64,000 bases of DNA from Vondammii sp040505895 (GCA_040505895.1 JBEVXU010000014.1:71838-135837), one strand, 5' to 3'; positions 41,299-51,800 are shown, counted from the stretch's first letter. Numbers and translations: made by a program. The notes: a model not told the origin generated them from the sequence alone.

Positions 41299-42555
41299 TT
41301 ATAGTTCGAATGTATCCAGCTTCTTTTCTGCCATCACATGCTTCAGAGTAACATAGCTTGGCATCCCGTTGTCATCGTAGGGAGGATAGGCCTCACCCTT
41401 GATCAATGGGTAGAGATACTCTTTGCACTTATCGGTGATTCCGAAGCCGTCCTCGGAGATGAAATCCATCGGCATCATCTTCTCGACGTTAGCCACTTCA
41501 GAGAGAGGTGCCTCGCCAATACTCCACACGTAGGGAGTGGATGATTCGCGCACTACGGTCGGCATAATGGAGTTTTTGCCTTCCAGTGCCTTTTCGACAG
41601 CGGCCTGACCGAGGGCATAGGCCTGCTCAACATCAGACTCGGAAGCGAGATGGCGTGCAGCACGCTGCAGGTAATCTGCAACCGCCCAGTGGAATTTGTA
41701 GCCCAGCGCCTCTTTTACCATGTTGGCCACGATCGGTGCGGCGCCACCCAGCTGGGCGTGGCCAAAGGAGTCGCGGGTACCCTGCTCGGCCAGGAAGGTG
41801 CCGTCAGGATAGTGGGCACCTTCAGAGACGCAAATGGTGCAGAAGCCGTGCTCTTTCACCTTGGCGTCAACATTGGCCAGGAATTTCTCTTTGTCGAACT
41901 CGATCTCCGGGAACAGGGTGACTACTGGAATGTCGTAGTCCTCGACCAGGGCGCCTGCAGCAGCGATCCAGCCGGCGTGGCGGCCCATCACCTCAATGAC
42001 GAAGACTTTGGTGGAGGTGGCGGCCATGGAGCGTACATCGAACGACGCTTCCAGGGTGGAGACGGCGATATATTTGGCTACGGAGCCAAAGCCGGGGCAG
42101 TTATCGGTAATCGGCAGATCATTGTCCACGGTCTTAGGCACGTGAATCGCTTGTACCGGATATCCCATCTTTTCGGAGAGCTGAGACACCTTGTAGCAGG
42201 TGTCGGCGGAGTCACCGCCGCCGTTGTAGAAGAAGTAGCCGATGTTGTGGGCCTTGAAGATCTCGATCAGGCGCTCGTACTCACGCTTGTTCTCTTCGAG
42301 ACTCTTCAGTTTGAAACGGCATGAGCCGAAACCGCCTGATGGGGTGTGCTTGAGGGCGGATATATCCTCGGCAGATTCCTGAGCGGTATCGATCAGCTCC
42401 TCGGTCAGAGCGCCGATGATGCCGTTACGACCGGCATAAACGGTACCTATTTTGTCGCTGTTCTTGCGTGCGGTCTCGATGACGCCGCAGGCAGAAGCGT
42501 TGATGACAGCGGTGACACCGCCTGATTGTGCATAGAAGGCGTTCTTAATGCTCAT
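41299..42555 (-). CDS. pfp: Pyrophosphate-dependent 6-phosphofructokinase
   Basis: 418 residues. YAQSGGVTAVINASACGV replaces the ATP-PFK start GGDAPGMN. GGGDS (112-116) has the Asp that marks PPi use, and PKTVDND (140-146) has Lys where ATP enzymes have Gly. EVMGRHAGWIAAAGALV is the sugar-phosphate site. It reversibly converts fructose 6-phosphate and PPi to fructose 1,6-bisphosphate and phosphate. In several methanotrophs and sulfur-oxidising symbionts this enzyme, sitting beside hppA, is thought to replace fructose-bisphosphatase (and sedoheptulose-bisphosphatase) in the Calvin cycle and save energy as PPi. Here hppA is the next gene downstream. Confidence 0.94.
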   Translation of the reverse strand: MSIKNAFYAQSGGVTAVINASACGVIETARKNSDKIGTVYAGRNGIIGALTEELIDTAQESAEDISALKHTPSGGFGSCRFKLKSLEENKREYERLIEIFKAHNIGYFFYNGGGDSADTCYKVSQLSEKMGYPVQAIHVPKTVDNDLPITDNCPGFGSVAKYIAVSTLEASFDVRSMAATSTKVFVIEVMGRHAGWIAAAGALVEDYDIPVVTLFPEIEFDKEKFLANVDAKVKEHGFCTICVSEGAHYPDGTFLAEQGTRDSFGHAQLGGAAPIVANMVKEALGYKFHWAVADYLQRAARHLASESDVEQAYALGQAAVEKALEGKNSIMPTVVRESSTPYVWSIGEAPLSEVANVEKMMPMDFISEDGFGITDKCKEYLYPLIKGEAYPPYDDNGMPSYVTLKHVMAEKKLDTFEL

Positions 42556-42629
42556 GCTTCCGTGTCCTCTCTACGTAAAGAAAAATATGTATGGTAGCTG
42601 ATGTTAGCGGAGCCGGATCAGCCCTGTGG

Positions 42630-42974
42630 TCATAGATCGCCCTGCTCTTTTGCCTCGTGATCGGCCTGAACCTGCAATAGGGAGACCGCGCACTCGGTGA
42701 GATCTTTGTACTCACGCACCCCGGTATTGAACTGATGGTAGGACTTATAGAAGAACTGACAACGGTACCTGTGCTCACCGGTTTTGAAGATGACGAAGGT
42801 GCATCCCTCCCACTGCCAAACCCAGACGGGGCAGGAGCTTACTTCCCGATCAGACGGCTCTAGACGGATCTCAGCATCGGCAATCTGGAGGTCCACCTCT
42901 TCACCATACCTCTCAATGAGTGTGGTGTGGATGATCCAGTTCTCGTTGTCGGTGATATCGGGTATCTCTGGCAT
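42630..42974 (-). CDS. Hypothetical protein upstream of pfp
   Basis: 114 residues, soluble, acidic. MPEIPDITDNENWIIHTTLIERYGEEVDLQIADAEIRL leads into PVWVWQWEGCTFVIFKTGEHRYRCQFFYKSYHQFNTGVREYKDLTECAVSLLQVQADHEA. The aromatic middle looks like a small beta-sheet. No motif or family recognised. It is on the same strand as pfp, 74 bp upstream, so it may be part of the same transcript. Confidence 0.65.
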   Translation of the reverse strand: MPEIPDITDNENWIIHTTLIERYGEEVDLQIADAEIRLEPSDREVSSCPVWVWQWEGCTFVIFKTGEHRYRCQFFYKSYHQFNTGVREYKDLTECAVSLLQVQADHEAKEQGDL

Positions 42975-43228
42975 CTTGTTTCTGGGATCTTTATTGCAGG
43001 GGGTGAGAGGATAAACTATTCTCGTTAACCTTTCATTTTAATTGACATTCCGGGAATTGTGGGATTACTGTAACTAACCATTTTTTCTGCGGCCAATGCA
43101 ATTGTTGGATGCGGCCATGGATTTTCCTGATTTGCTGCTAATTTACGCCATCAAGATCATAACTGTAGCTAATTACGCAAATTGCTCTAACCTGCAGATG
43201 ATAGAAAAATAACAAGGAGGGAACCGCT

Positions 43229-44591
43229 ATGCGAATCGTCCTACTGGGCGCTCCGGGTACCGGAAAAGATACCCAAGCTAAAAAACTCACCGGGTATTAT
43301 GGTATACCCCGTATATCCACCGGTGAGATGCTGCGAGAAGCTGTAGCGGCAGGCACACCAAACGGCAAGCGGGCCGCTCCTTACCTGGAGTCCGGGCAGC
43401 ATGTGCCCGATGAGATCAACTGCGACGTCCTCAAAGACCGCCTGATGGAGCCTGAGATCCGAAATGGATTCCTGATTGAGGGCTTTCCCCGCTCAGCCAT
43501 TCAGGCCGATGCCCTTGATGCGGTGTTGGAGTCGATGAACCTCCCGGTAGATCTGGTGCTCATGATGGAGGGTGATCACGACCTCTTTATGGAGCGTCTG
43601 GAGGGGCGGCAGAGTTGTCGGGCCTGTGGCTTCAAGTACAATGTATTCACCGTCCCGCCCCGGGTGGAGGGGGTCTGTGACCAGTGTGGAGGCCGTGTTC
43701 GACGCAGGGCTGATGACTACGAAGAGATCATCGCCAACCGCATGCGGGCCTACGAGCTGCAGGTCAGTTTTCTCATACAGTACTACAAAGTGCATGGAAA
43801 GCTACGCCAGGTGAATGCCGAGGCAAGTAGCGAAGCGGTTTACCGTAAACTACGTAAAATAATCGATGAGACCCCGCCGACAGTGATCAAAACAGAGCCG
43901 GTGGTGGAGGCCGCCGTGCCTATCGGTTACGACACACTTGATACTGGAGCGCTGACCAAAGAAGAGGCTCTGATCGCTGAGATCATGGCGGCAAATAGAG
44001 GCGCACCTAAGAAGAAGGCCTCGAAGAAGGCAGCAGCGAAGAAAGCAGCACCGAAGAAAGCAGCACCGAAGAGAGCCGCACCGAAGAAAGCGGCACCGAA
44101 GAAAGCGGCACCGAAGAGAGCAGCGCCGAAGAAAGCGGCACCGAAGAAAGCGGCACCGAAGAAAGCGGCACCGAAGAAAGCGGCACCGAAGAAAGCGGCA
44201 CCGAAGAAAGCGGCACCGAAGAAAGCGGCACNNNNNNNNNNNNNNNNNNNNNNNNNNNNNNNNNNNNNNNNNNNNNNNNNNNNNNNNNNNNNNNNNNNNN
44301 NNNNNNNNNNNNNNNNNNNNNNNNNNNNNNNCGAAGAGAGCGGCACCGAAGAGAGCGGCACCGAAGAAAGCGGCACCGAAGAAAGCGGCACCGAAGAAAG
44401 CGGCACCGAAGAGAGCGGCACCGAAGAGAGCGGCACCGAAGAGAGCGGCACCGAAGAGAGCGGCACCGAAGAGAGCGGCACCGAAGAAAGCAGCACCGAA
44501 GAAAGCAGCACCGAAGAGGGCGGTTCAGAAAAAGGCCGTAGCTAAAAAGAAAGTTGTAGCCAAGAAGAAAGCAGCAGCTAAAAAGCGCTAG
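43229..44591 (+). CDS. adk: Divergent adenylate kinase with long KKAAP-repeat tail (interrupted by assembly gap)
   Basis: ATG 43229 with AAGGAGG upstream. Residues 1-213 are an adenylate kinase: P-loop GAPGTGKDTQAKKL (usual GKGT is GKDT), RISTGEMLR, GFPRS, a LID with a C-X2-C...C-X2-C zinc knuckle (CRACGFKYN...CDQCGGRVRRRADD), and a final RK helix. A linker (TPPTVIKTEPVVEAAVPIGYDTLDTGALTKEEALIAEIMAANRG read in pieces) leads to a tail of at least 24 visible KKAAP/KRAAP units. A 100-N gap (44232-44331) splits the tail. The gap is a placeholder: the true frame after it is shifted by one, and reads KRAAP units to TAG 44589-44591, ending VAKKKVVAKKKAAAKKR. It should make ADP from AMP and ATP; the tail probably binds nucleic acid. 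The total length is unknown. Confidence 0.85.
44040..44525 (+). repeat. 15-bp tandem repeats coding KKAAP/KRAAP, with 100-N gap
   Basis: Units of AAGAAAGCGGCACCG, varying AAA/AGA and GCG/GCA. Twelve full units before and twelve after the 100 unknown bases at 44232-44331. The exactly 100 N point to a scaffold gap of unknown length caused by the repeat. Confidence 0.95.
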
Positions 44592-44617
44592 AGGCGACTT
44601 ATTACCTGTATCCTGCC

Positions 44618-44755
44618 CCCTCCCCCCACCGGGGAGGGTGTTAGAAGGCAAATTGGTTCAATACACCCTCATCCTAGCCTTCTCCCTCGTAGGGAGAAGG
44701 GACTGGTGCATTTACGACACCCTCCTATCGGGGCGAGGATTGGTGTGAGGGAGTT
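44618..44755. repeat. Compound palindromic repeat downstream of adk
   Basis: Hairpin CCCTCCCC/GGGGAGGG (44618-44638), a second hairpin CTTCTCCCT/AGGGAGAAG (about 44681-44700), and an outer imperfect pair CACCCTCATCCTAG against GAGGATTGGTGTGAGGG. Such CCCTC/GGAGG palindromes are a common dispersed repeat type in proteobacteria. Confidence 0.6.
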
Positions 44756-44815
44756 GATAGGCGATACAGACTACGTACAGCAATCCTGAAAACTGCCAAG
44801 ATAGAGAAAAATTAG

Positions 44816-44885
44816 AGTTGTAGGAGCGAGCTCGTATGCGATCGGCTCAGAGGCATGTTCTTCTAGAACAAGTTCGCTCCAACTT
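44816..44885. repeat. REP-like palindrome, family A, copy 1
   Basis: AGTTGTAGGAGCGAGCTCG at the left and ACAAGTTCGCTCCAACT at the right, the well-known TGTAGGAGCGA type of REP end. It overlaps the last codons of pmbA on the minus strand. Copy 2 is at 54752-54814. Confidence 0.7.
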
Positions 44886-46227
44886 AACCCCCGGCAATAG
44901 TCATCGACTCAATCAACCAGGAGCCGGTACGGATGCTGCCGCGGGGATCGATATCCCGGCCAACGGCGGCCAGTTGGGTAAACATCTGTTTCATATTGCC
45001 GGCGATGGTGATCTCTTCTACCGGGTACTGGATCTCTCCGTTCTCCACCCAAAAACCTGAAGCGCCACGGGAGTAGTCGCCGGTGACGGTGTTTAGCCCC
45101 TGCCCCATCATCTCTGTCACCAGTAGGCCGCTACCCATCTGCTGCAGCAGGTCATTGAGGTCGAGGTCACCGGAATCGATAGTGAGGTTGCGCACACCAC
45201 CGGCGTTGCCTGTGGTCTGCATCCCCAGTTTACGGGCGGAGTAGCTGCCAAGAATATAGCTCTGGAGTACACCGTTTTCGACAATGCTTCTGGCGCGGGT
45301 GGCGACACCTTCGCTGTCGAAAGGTGAGCTGGCCAGACCGCCTGGCAGCAGCGGGTTTTCGTGGATGTGTACAAACTCCGGAAATATCTGCTTGTCCAGG
45401 TGGTCGAGGAGAAAACTGGCCTGGCGGTAGATGCTGGAACCGCTAATCGCGCCGGTCAGCCCGCGCAGCAGACTGCTTGCGACATCGGCCTGGAATATCA
45501 CCGGTGCTTCCTGCGTCTTAATCTGTCGGGCGCCGAGACGGGCCAGGGTTCTCTCACCGGCCTTACGTCCTACATCTGTCGTAGACTCCAATCCCTCGGC
45601 GTTGCGGCTGGAGGTGTACCAGTAATCACGCTGCATGGCGTCGCCCTGTTGGCCGATTACCGAGCAGCCGATGCTGTGTCGGCTGCTGGGAAAGCCACCG
45701 ATAAAGCCGTGGCTGTTACCGTAGACCTGAAGGCCGTTATGACTGTTGATACCGGCACCTTCCGAATTGGTGATGCGCTCGTCACAGCTGAGTGCCGCTG
45801 CTTCGCACTCGATGCCGAGTTCAATCGCCTTCTCTGCATCGATCTCCCACGGGTGGTAGAGATCCAGGTCGGGTGTTTCAGTGGCCATCAGTTCGGCATC
45901 GGCCAACCCGCTAAACTCATCCTCACTGGTGTAGCGGGCGATGTTACAGGCGGCTTTGACGGTATCGTGAATCGCCTCCGGGCTGAAGTCGGAGGTGCTG
46001 GCGGAGCCCTTTCTCTGGCCGAAGTAGACACTTACCCCGAGCCCCTGGTCACGGGTGTGCTCAATAGTCTCTACATCTTCCAGTCGGACGTTGACGGAGA
46101 GGCCGGAGTCACTTGATACAGCCGCTTCAGCCGCACTTGCACCCTGCTTTTTTGCCTCGTTCAGCAGATTGTTAACCATCTGCTCCAGTTTCGCCTGACG
46201 CTCTTTCATATCGTTGCCTTCGCTCAT
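44884..46227 (-). CDS. pmbA: Metalloprotease-like subunit PmbA/TldE
   Basis: 447 residues from ATG 46227, preceded by AGAG and lying 14 bases after the tldD stop; ATG 46209 with GAAGG upstream is an alternative. It matches PmbA along its length: LSVNVRLEDVETIEHTRDQGLGVSVYFGQRKGSASTSDFS, GSSIYRQASFLLDHL, NPLLPGGLASSPFDSEGV, GLLVTEMMGQGLNTVTGDYSRGASGFWVENGEI. PmbA lacks the metal site and works as a heterodimer with TldD, degrading unfolded peptides and maturing microcin or modified peptides. The usual yjgA gene between tldD and pmbA is absent here. Confidence 0.92.
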   Translation of the reverse strand: MSEGNDMKERQAKLEQMVNNLLNEAKKQGASAAEAAVSSDSGLSVNVRLEDVETIEHTRDQGLGVSVYFGQRKGSASTSDFSPEAIHDTVKAACNIARYTSEDEFSGLADAELMATETPDLDLYHPWEIDAEKAIELGIECEAAALSCDERITNSEGAGINSHNGLQVYGNSHGFIGGFPSSRHSIGCSVIGQQGDAMQRDYWYTSSRNAEGLESTTDVGRKAGERTLARLGARQIKTQEAPVIFQADVASSLLRGLTGAISGSSIYRQASFLLDHLDKQIFPEFVHIHENPLLPGGLASSPFDSEGVATRARSIVENGVLQSYILGSYSARKLGMQTTGNAGGVRNLTIDSGDLDLNDLLQQMGSGLLVTEMMGQGLNTVTGDYSRGASGFWVENGEIQYPVEEITIAGNMKQMFTQLAAVGRDIDPRGSIRTGSWLIESMTIAGG

Positions 46228-46240
46228 CTCTCTATTACTA

Positions 46241-47683
46241 TCAGGCACTGGTGCCACCTACGGTCAGCTCATCAATTTTTAGGGTGGGCTGGCCTACCCC
46301 CACGGGTACGCTCTGTCCCTCTTTGCCACAGGTGCCGACGCCGGAGTCCAGCTCCAGATCATTGCCTATCATGCTGACACGGGTAAGCACGTCAGGACCG
46401 TTGCCGATCAGGGTGGCGCCTTTCACCGGTTGGGTGATGCGACCGTTCTCGATCAGGTAGGCTTCACTGGCTGAGAAAACGAACTTGCCCGAGGTGATAT
46501 CTACCTGGCCACCACCAAAGTTGGCGGCATAGAGACCCTTTTCCACCGAGGCGATAATCTCCTCGGGAGGATGTTCCCCGGGCAGCATATAGGTGTTGGT
46601 CATACGCGGCAGAGGCAGGTGTGCATAGGACTCGCGGCGACCGTTACCGGTGGACTCTACTCCCATCAAGTGGGCGTTGTGTTTGTCCTGTATATAGCCG
46701 CGGAGGATACCGTTCTCAATCAGTACCGTATTTTGAGAAGGGGTGCCCTCATCGTCGATGGTGAGGGAGCCGCGACGTCCCGGCAGGGTGCCGTCATCCA
46801 CCACGGTACAGTTGGCGGCGGCGACCTGTTCGCCGATACGTCCACTGAAGGCGGAAGTGCCTTTGCGGTTGAAATCACCCTCCAGACCATGGCCAATAGC
46901 TTCATGGAGCAGGATGCCGGGCCAGCCTGAACCCAATACTACGGTTGTGGCCCCGGCGGGGGCGGCAACCGCCTCCAAGTTGACCAGGGCTTGGCGCACC
47001 GCCTCCCGGGCATAGCCGAGGGCACGTTCCTGATCGATAAAAAACTGGAATCCCTGTCGTGCACCACCACCGCTGGAGCCCTGCTCGCGGCGGCCGTTCT
47101 CTTCGACGATAACATGGACGTTACAGCGCACCAGGGGTCGAACATCACCGCTGAGAGTGCCGTCGGAGGCGGCGACCAGTACAACATCGTGGGCGGCAAC
47201 CAGACTGACGGTTACCTGCTTCACCCTGGAGTCCTGTTTGCGTGCTTCAGTATCCAGCTCTTTCAACAGATCAACCTTCTCCTGTTCGCTGAGGGTCTCC
47301 AGGGGATTGATGGGTTGATACAGGGGCTGGTGTGTCGGGCTGCTCTGCACCTGGATACGCTGTTGACCACCACTGCGGGCGATAGCCCTGGCGGTACGAC
47401 CCGCCTCCAGCAGGCTGGAGAGATGGATCTCATCGGTGTAGGCAAATCCGGTTTTTTCGCCACTGATGGCACGCACGCCCACGCCCTGCTCAATATTGTG
47501 GTTGCCCTCTCTGATGATGCCCTCTTCCAGTACCCAGGACTCCAGGCGGCTCGCCTGAAAATAGAGGTCGGCGGCATCCAGTCGGGAGGTAAAGAGCTGC
47601 TCCATTACCTGCTCCAGGTGGCTCTCATTGAGATCGGCCGGGGCTAGTAGTGTATGGCGTGCAATATCAAGGGTATCGGGCAT
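46241..47683 (-). CDS. tldD: Metalloprotease TldD
   Basis: 480 residues. The zinc motif HEAIGHGLEGDFNRKGTSAFSG (HExxxH) is intact; VSLVAAHDVVLVAASDG and CNVHVIVEENGRREQGSSGGGARQGF are typical. Forms the active TldD/PmbA protease. The C-terminal GTCGKEGQSVPVGVGQPTLKIDELTVGGT is the family's end. The pmbA gene follows at once on the same strand. Confidence 0.95.
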   Translation of the reverse strand: MPDTLDIARHTLLAPADLNESHLEQVMEQLFTSRLDAADLYFQASRLESWVLEEGIIREGNHNIEQGVGVRAISGEKTGFAYTDEIHLSSLLEAGRTARAIARSGGQQRIQVQSSPTHQPLYQPINPLETLSEQEKVDLLKELDTEARKQDSRVKQVTVSLVAAHDVVLVAASDGTLSGDVRPLVRCNVHVIVEENGRREQGSSGGGARQGFQFFIDQERALGYAREAVRQALVNLEAVAAPAGATTVVLGSGWPGILLHEAIGHGLEGDFNRKGTSAFSGRIGEQVAAANCTVVDDGTLPGRRGSLTIDDEGTPSQNTVLIENGILRGYIQDKHNAHLMGVESTGNGRRESYAHLPLPRMTNTYMLPGEHPPEEIIASVEKGLYAANFGGGQVDITSGKFVFSASEAYLIENGRITQPVKGATLIGNGPDVLTRVSMIGNDLELDSGVGTCGKEGQSVPVGVGQPTLKIDELTVGGTSA

Positions 47684-47812
47684 GTTAATCAGAATCTGTC
47701 AGTTTGTTTAAGAGAGTAAGTGAAAATATGCGGGTGTCACTGCTTGCTTTCAACCGTATGCGAAGCGGGGTTGTGTCGATGTGATGGGGTGTTGGGTACA
47801 GTGATCATCGCG

Positions 47813-47849
47813 GCAAGGGGGCCGCCCCTACAAGTGCGGCGCCCCTTGC
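47813..47849. repeat. Small GC-rich palindrome after the nitrilase-type gene
   Basis: GCAAGGGGGC pairs with GCGCCCCTTGC around CGCCCCTACAAGTGCG. It has no T run, so it is more likely a REP-like unit than a terminator. It sits between the convergent-side end of nit (47862) and the tldD promoter. Confidence 0.5.
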
Positions 47850-47861
47850 AGATTGATGCAA

Positions 47862-48692
47862 TCACTTGCACTGCATCTTGCGGTGATCAATGGTGGGGAA
47901 GTTGCGGCGGGTGCTGGTAAGGTACTCAAGGTCAGCGGTGCAGGTTACCGAGCCGGTGCCGCTGGGCAGTTGCTTAAGGATGTTGCCCCAGGGGTCAACG
48001 ATCATGCTGTGGCCGTGTGTTTCACGGCCGTTCATATGAAAACCACCCTGTGCGGCCGCAACAACGTAAGAGAGATTCTCTATTGCTCTTGCACGCACCA
48101 GTGTCTCCCAGTGGGCCTTGCCGGTAATGGCCGTGAAGGCGGCGGGCAGGCAGGCGATCTCCATCCCTTTGTCCAGTAGTGCACGGAACAGTTCCGGGAA
48201 GCGCAGGTCGTAACAGACGGCGAGTCCCAGTTTACCGAACGGTGTGTCTATCACAACGACCTCATCCCCCGGTTCAATGGTGGAGGATTCTACGTAACGC
48301 TCATTGGCCTCAACCAGGTTGACATCGAAAAGATGGATTTTGTCGTAGCGTGCCACCCGCTCGCCGTCTGAGTCGTAGACCAGACAGGAGGCGCGCACCT
48401 TACTGTTATCCTTAGCCTCCAGAGGAACAGTCCCCCCTACCAGCCAGATGTCATAGCGTTTTGCCAGTTGGCTGAGAAACTCTTGTAGTGGACCATCATT
48501 ATCCGCTTCGCGCAGTGAGCAGAGTTCACTCTGTCGTTTTCCGAGAAAGGCAAAATTTTCCGGCAGGACGACCAGCCCTGCGTCATTTTCCACTGCTTCT
48601 GCAACCAGCCGCTCTGCCTCCAGCAGGTTAGCGCTGACGTTGGGGCTTGTCGCCATCTGGATGGCGGCAATGTTTCGATGGGGGGCGCTCAT
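47862..48692 (-). CDS. Nitrilase-superfamily amidase (Nit1/YbeM-like)
   Basis: 276 residues. The catalytic triad is visible: Glu45 (VVLPENFAF), Lys118 (RYDKIHLFDV) and Cys160 (GLAVCYDLRFPELF). The sequence is closest in pattern to deaminated glutathione amidase (Nit1/YbeM), which repairs glutathione damaged by transaminases; PAAFTAITGKAHWETLVRARAIEN supports this. It stands between tldD and yhdP, the usual gammaproteobacterial order. Confidence 0.88.
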   Translation of the reverse strand: MSAPHRNIAAIQMATSPNVSANLLEAERLVAEAVENDAGLVVLPENFAFLGKRQSELCSLREADNDGPLQEFLSQLAKRYDIWLVGGTVPLEAKDNSKVRASCLVYDSDGERVARYDKIHLFDVNLVEANERYVESSTIEPGDEVVVIDTPFGKLGLAVCYDLRFPELFRALLDKGMEIACLPAAFTAITGKAHWETLVRARAIENLSYVVAAAQGGFHMNGRETHGHSMIVDPWGNILKQLPSGTGSVTCTADLEYLTSTRRNFPTIDHRKMQCK

Positions 48693-48833
48693 GGTGTTTT
48701 CAACTACTCCGGGTGATAGGTATCGTCGAGCTATCTATCCTATAAATCTAAGGTCGATATCAATTGCGAGTGGGGAGGATAGCACTAACCCGGATTTCCC
48801 ACCAGATGGCGGCGGCTTCGGTGTCTAATGGTT

Positions 48834-51800
48834 TTAGTCGCCGGGGATGTTGCTTAGCGGGTCATGTCCATCAGGTTTTTCAGCCGGCTTTAATGCATCC
48901 AGCAGGCGGGAGATGAAGCCCGGCTTTTTCTGCTCTTTGCCATCGCTAGGTGGGATGACTTCCTCGGGAGCAACTACCGGAGCAGCTTCAGGTGCTGTCG
49001 GACGTTTCACTTCAGTCTCCACCTCAGATGAAGGGGCTGGATTAATTTTCCGAAGCCGCTTAAACAGGTGGTCATCCGGCAGCTCTCCATTAACCTCCGG
49101 CGGGTTGGTTGCCATCCGCTCAAGGATAGGGTCATCCCATGGGCCGGTAACCAGATATTGGATCTTGTTTGCCCGGTCAAAGCTTTTACCCACCATCTTC
49201 TCTGCAAGGTAGAGTGCCGCTCCCACGACCGGCCCACCGGCAATGGCACCGGCCATGGTGATCGAAGATGAGAGGCGAGGGGTGACTGTCACCAGTTGAT
49301 CAAAATCCTCACTGGCAAGGCCGGTGCGGCCGGTGATATCGGTGGTGGCGGAGGGGCCGGTGATGGTGAAGTTTGAGGTGTAGGCATCACCGCCATCAAG
49401 GGTAAAGTCGCCCTCGATACCATCAAAGGCGAACCCTTTAGCAAACACGTCGCTGAAGTCGAGGGTCAGTCGTCTCTGCAGGGCGCCGAGATTAAGGAGG
49501 CCGAAGATGCGGCCAACGCCTGGGTTGACGTTGAGAAAAGTGCCTTTACCGACACGCATACTCACTCTGCCGTTGAGCAGGTGGCGGTTGAAGCCAAGGG
49601 GGCTGTCCAGCCACCAGATACGGCCGTCAAAAACCGCTGCTGAGTCGTCAATGTTTCTGGCAAACTTGAGATCCTCCAGCAGCCGCCCCAGCTTGGGACT
49701 CTCCAGTGACAAATTAATTTCCGTCTCCTGCCCACCCCGTGCAAGCTTGTTCCAGTGGCCATTGGCAGTGAGCTGCAGCCGCGGCGAATCAAGGGTAAGC
49801 GACTGGATATTCCAGCCCTCTTCTGTCCGCTTGGAGATCAGTTGCAGCGGACCAAAGGATTTGCCGTTGATAAAGACCGTATCTATCTCCGCTTCCACTG
49901 CCGGTAGTTGGGCCGGGTCGATGTCGGTAGAGGCGTCCTCATCTTCCGACCCCGGGAGGGCATCGGGGTCGAAGTCGATGTTGATCCGCTCCAAGGCGAG
50001 GCGCAGAGGCTTCTCGTGGGGATTCTGAGGTATTTCGATTTTGCCTTTGAGACGGTTGCTTGTGACTTTACCCTTGAGCAGGTCACCCTTCTCTTTAAGG
50101 GAGAGTTTGAAAGGGGTGAACTCAGCTCCTTTGATTAGTAAGCGGCCCAGTTCCAGATCGAGTTGGCGAACCGTTGGTGGTGTGGTGCCACCACCCTCTG
50201 CCTTGAACAGCTCCAGCCATGGGTCCAGAGTAAGTTCCGCTAATTTTGCCTGAATCCGCAATCCACTCTTTTGCGTGAGATGCGCCGATGTACCACCGAG
50301 TTGGATATCGCCGCCAAAAAGTTTGAGGTTGTCGGGATCGTGACTGTCGAGAAGCAGAGCGACATCCAGCAGCGAGCCATAGCTGATTTTTAACGGTGTC
50401 TGAGGCTTGTTGCTGAGATCGGTGCTCAGTTTAAAGGGGAGTGATTGTTGGGGCTGTTTAGCAATGGGCTGAGGCAGGTCAACGGTGACGCCGACAAGAT
50501 TGGAGCTGACCACCAGCGGCACGGGGGCATCCGGGCCGGCGGCTAAATGGGGAATATCGACCTGCAGTTGCCAGTCAGCAGCGCCATCCAGTTGCCGTAA
50601 TAGTGATAATCCCGGGAAACGTTTGACCAGTGCCTGGCTGGGAATTTTACCGTTAGCCACCACGCGGGTGGCACGTTGGTTCTCCTTTGGAGTGGACACC
50701 TGGAGCGCTATCTTGCTCCCCATTATTTCACCGGAGAGGTTGTCGGTATAGAGGTGGTCCTGGTCGAAAGAGAGACTACCACCGGCTTGCTCAAGGGTTA
50801 GATCCTGACGCTCGAAGCGTAGAAGGTTGTCCTGGAATATTAGATTGCCGTTGAGTTTCAGCGGGTCACTGTTAAAGGGTACGGAGATATCGAGTGCCAG
50901 GCGTACCTCTCCTTCACCGCTAACCCCTTCGACCAGAGGGGCGAAATCATCCTTCAATGGGGATTCGCGGAGCAGGCGCAGGTTGTTACTGAAGGGGCCT
51001 TCGGCTTCGCCATTCAGCGTCATCCTGTTACCGTGTGCGAGATCTTCTATTTCGCAATGAAGGGAGCGAATGCGACTGTCGAAGATGTAGCCACTTTCTG
51101 CCCAGGCGTCCATACGACCGTTAAGGAAGCGTACCTTGGCGGATATTTTTTCCAGTTTGGGCCACCCCTCCAGGTAGTCGAGGCCGCTATTCTCGATGGC
51201 AAAGAAGACCTCGAAGCGTCCATTCGGCTCCTTCTCGAAGGGGAAGTCTCTGAGCTTCCCCCTGAATAGAGCACTGCCCTCGGTGACATGGCCGCCAAGC
51301 AGGCTCCGGTCGAGCCACTCAACCACCCCGGGCGGCATAATACCGGCAGGGAGATAGTGGGAGACGGCGCTGGCGTCACCGTCGTGAAAGTCCGTCTGCA
51401 GATCGAGAAAGACCGACTCTTCAGGTACGCTGGGGAGCTGCAGTCGCAGTCGACTCTCGGTGCTGATGTGGTGGTTGTCGGCGGCTATCTTCTTTGCCTC
51501 CAACCACCAACTGCCATCAATCTGCTGCTGCCAATCGACCCTGCCGTTGAGTCTGCCGATGGTTAGAGGTGCTCTAAACAGGCCGGGAAACTGGAGGCCG
51601 ATGTTTTCCGATGTCAGCTGCAGGCCGCCCTGGCTCTGATCCATCCACCAGTTGAAGGTGAGATTGTCTATTCCCGGCGCTCCCTTATAGGGGCGGGTCA
51701 GAATAGAACCGGCCTTGCCGCTTACCGACCATTTAGGGTCGGCATCGGTTTCGCGGAAACGGAAGCGAACATCGTGGAGATCACCGTGGGGTAGGATCTC

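Noticed and set aside
44040..44525. Regular short repeats that could suggest a CRISPR or satellite.
   Set aside because: 15-bp units without spacers, in frame with an ORF: coding repeats.
44332..44545. Apparent acidic EESGT-repeat protein after the N gap.
   Set aside because: Frame artefact: the 100-N placeholder is not a multiple of three. The frame reading KRAAP continues the tail seen before the gap and ends in a Lys-rich stop region.
43927..44651. Antisense frames through the adenylate kinase tail.
   Set aside because: Low-complexity shadows of the 15-bp repeat; no start signals.
49507..50028. Plus-strand ORF of 173 codons antisense to yhdP.
   Set aside because: Shadow of a long real gene; no start signal or recognisable product.
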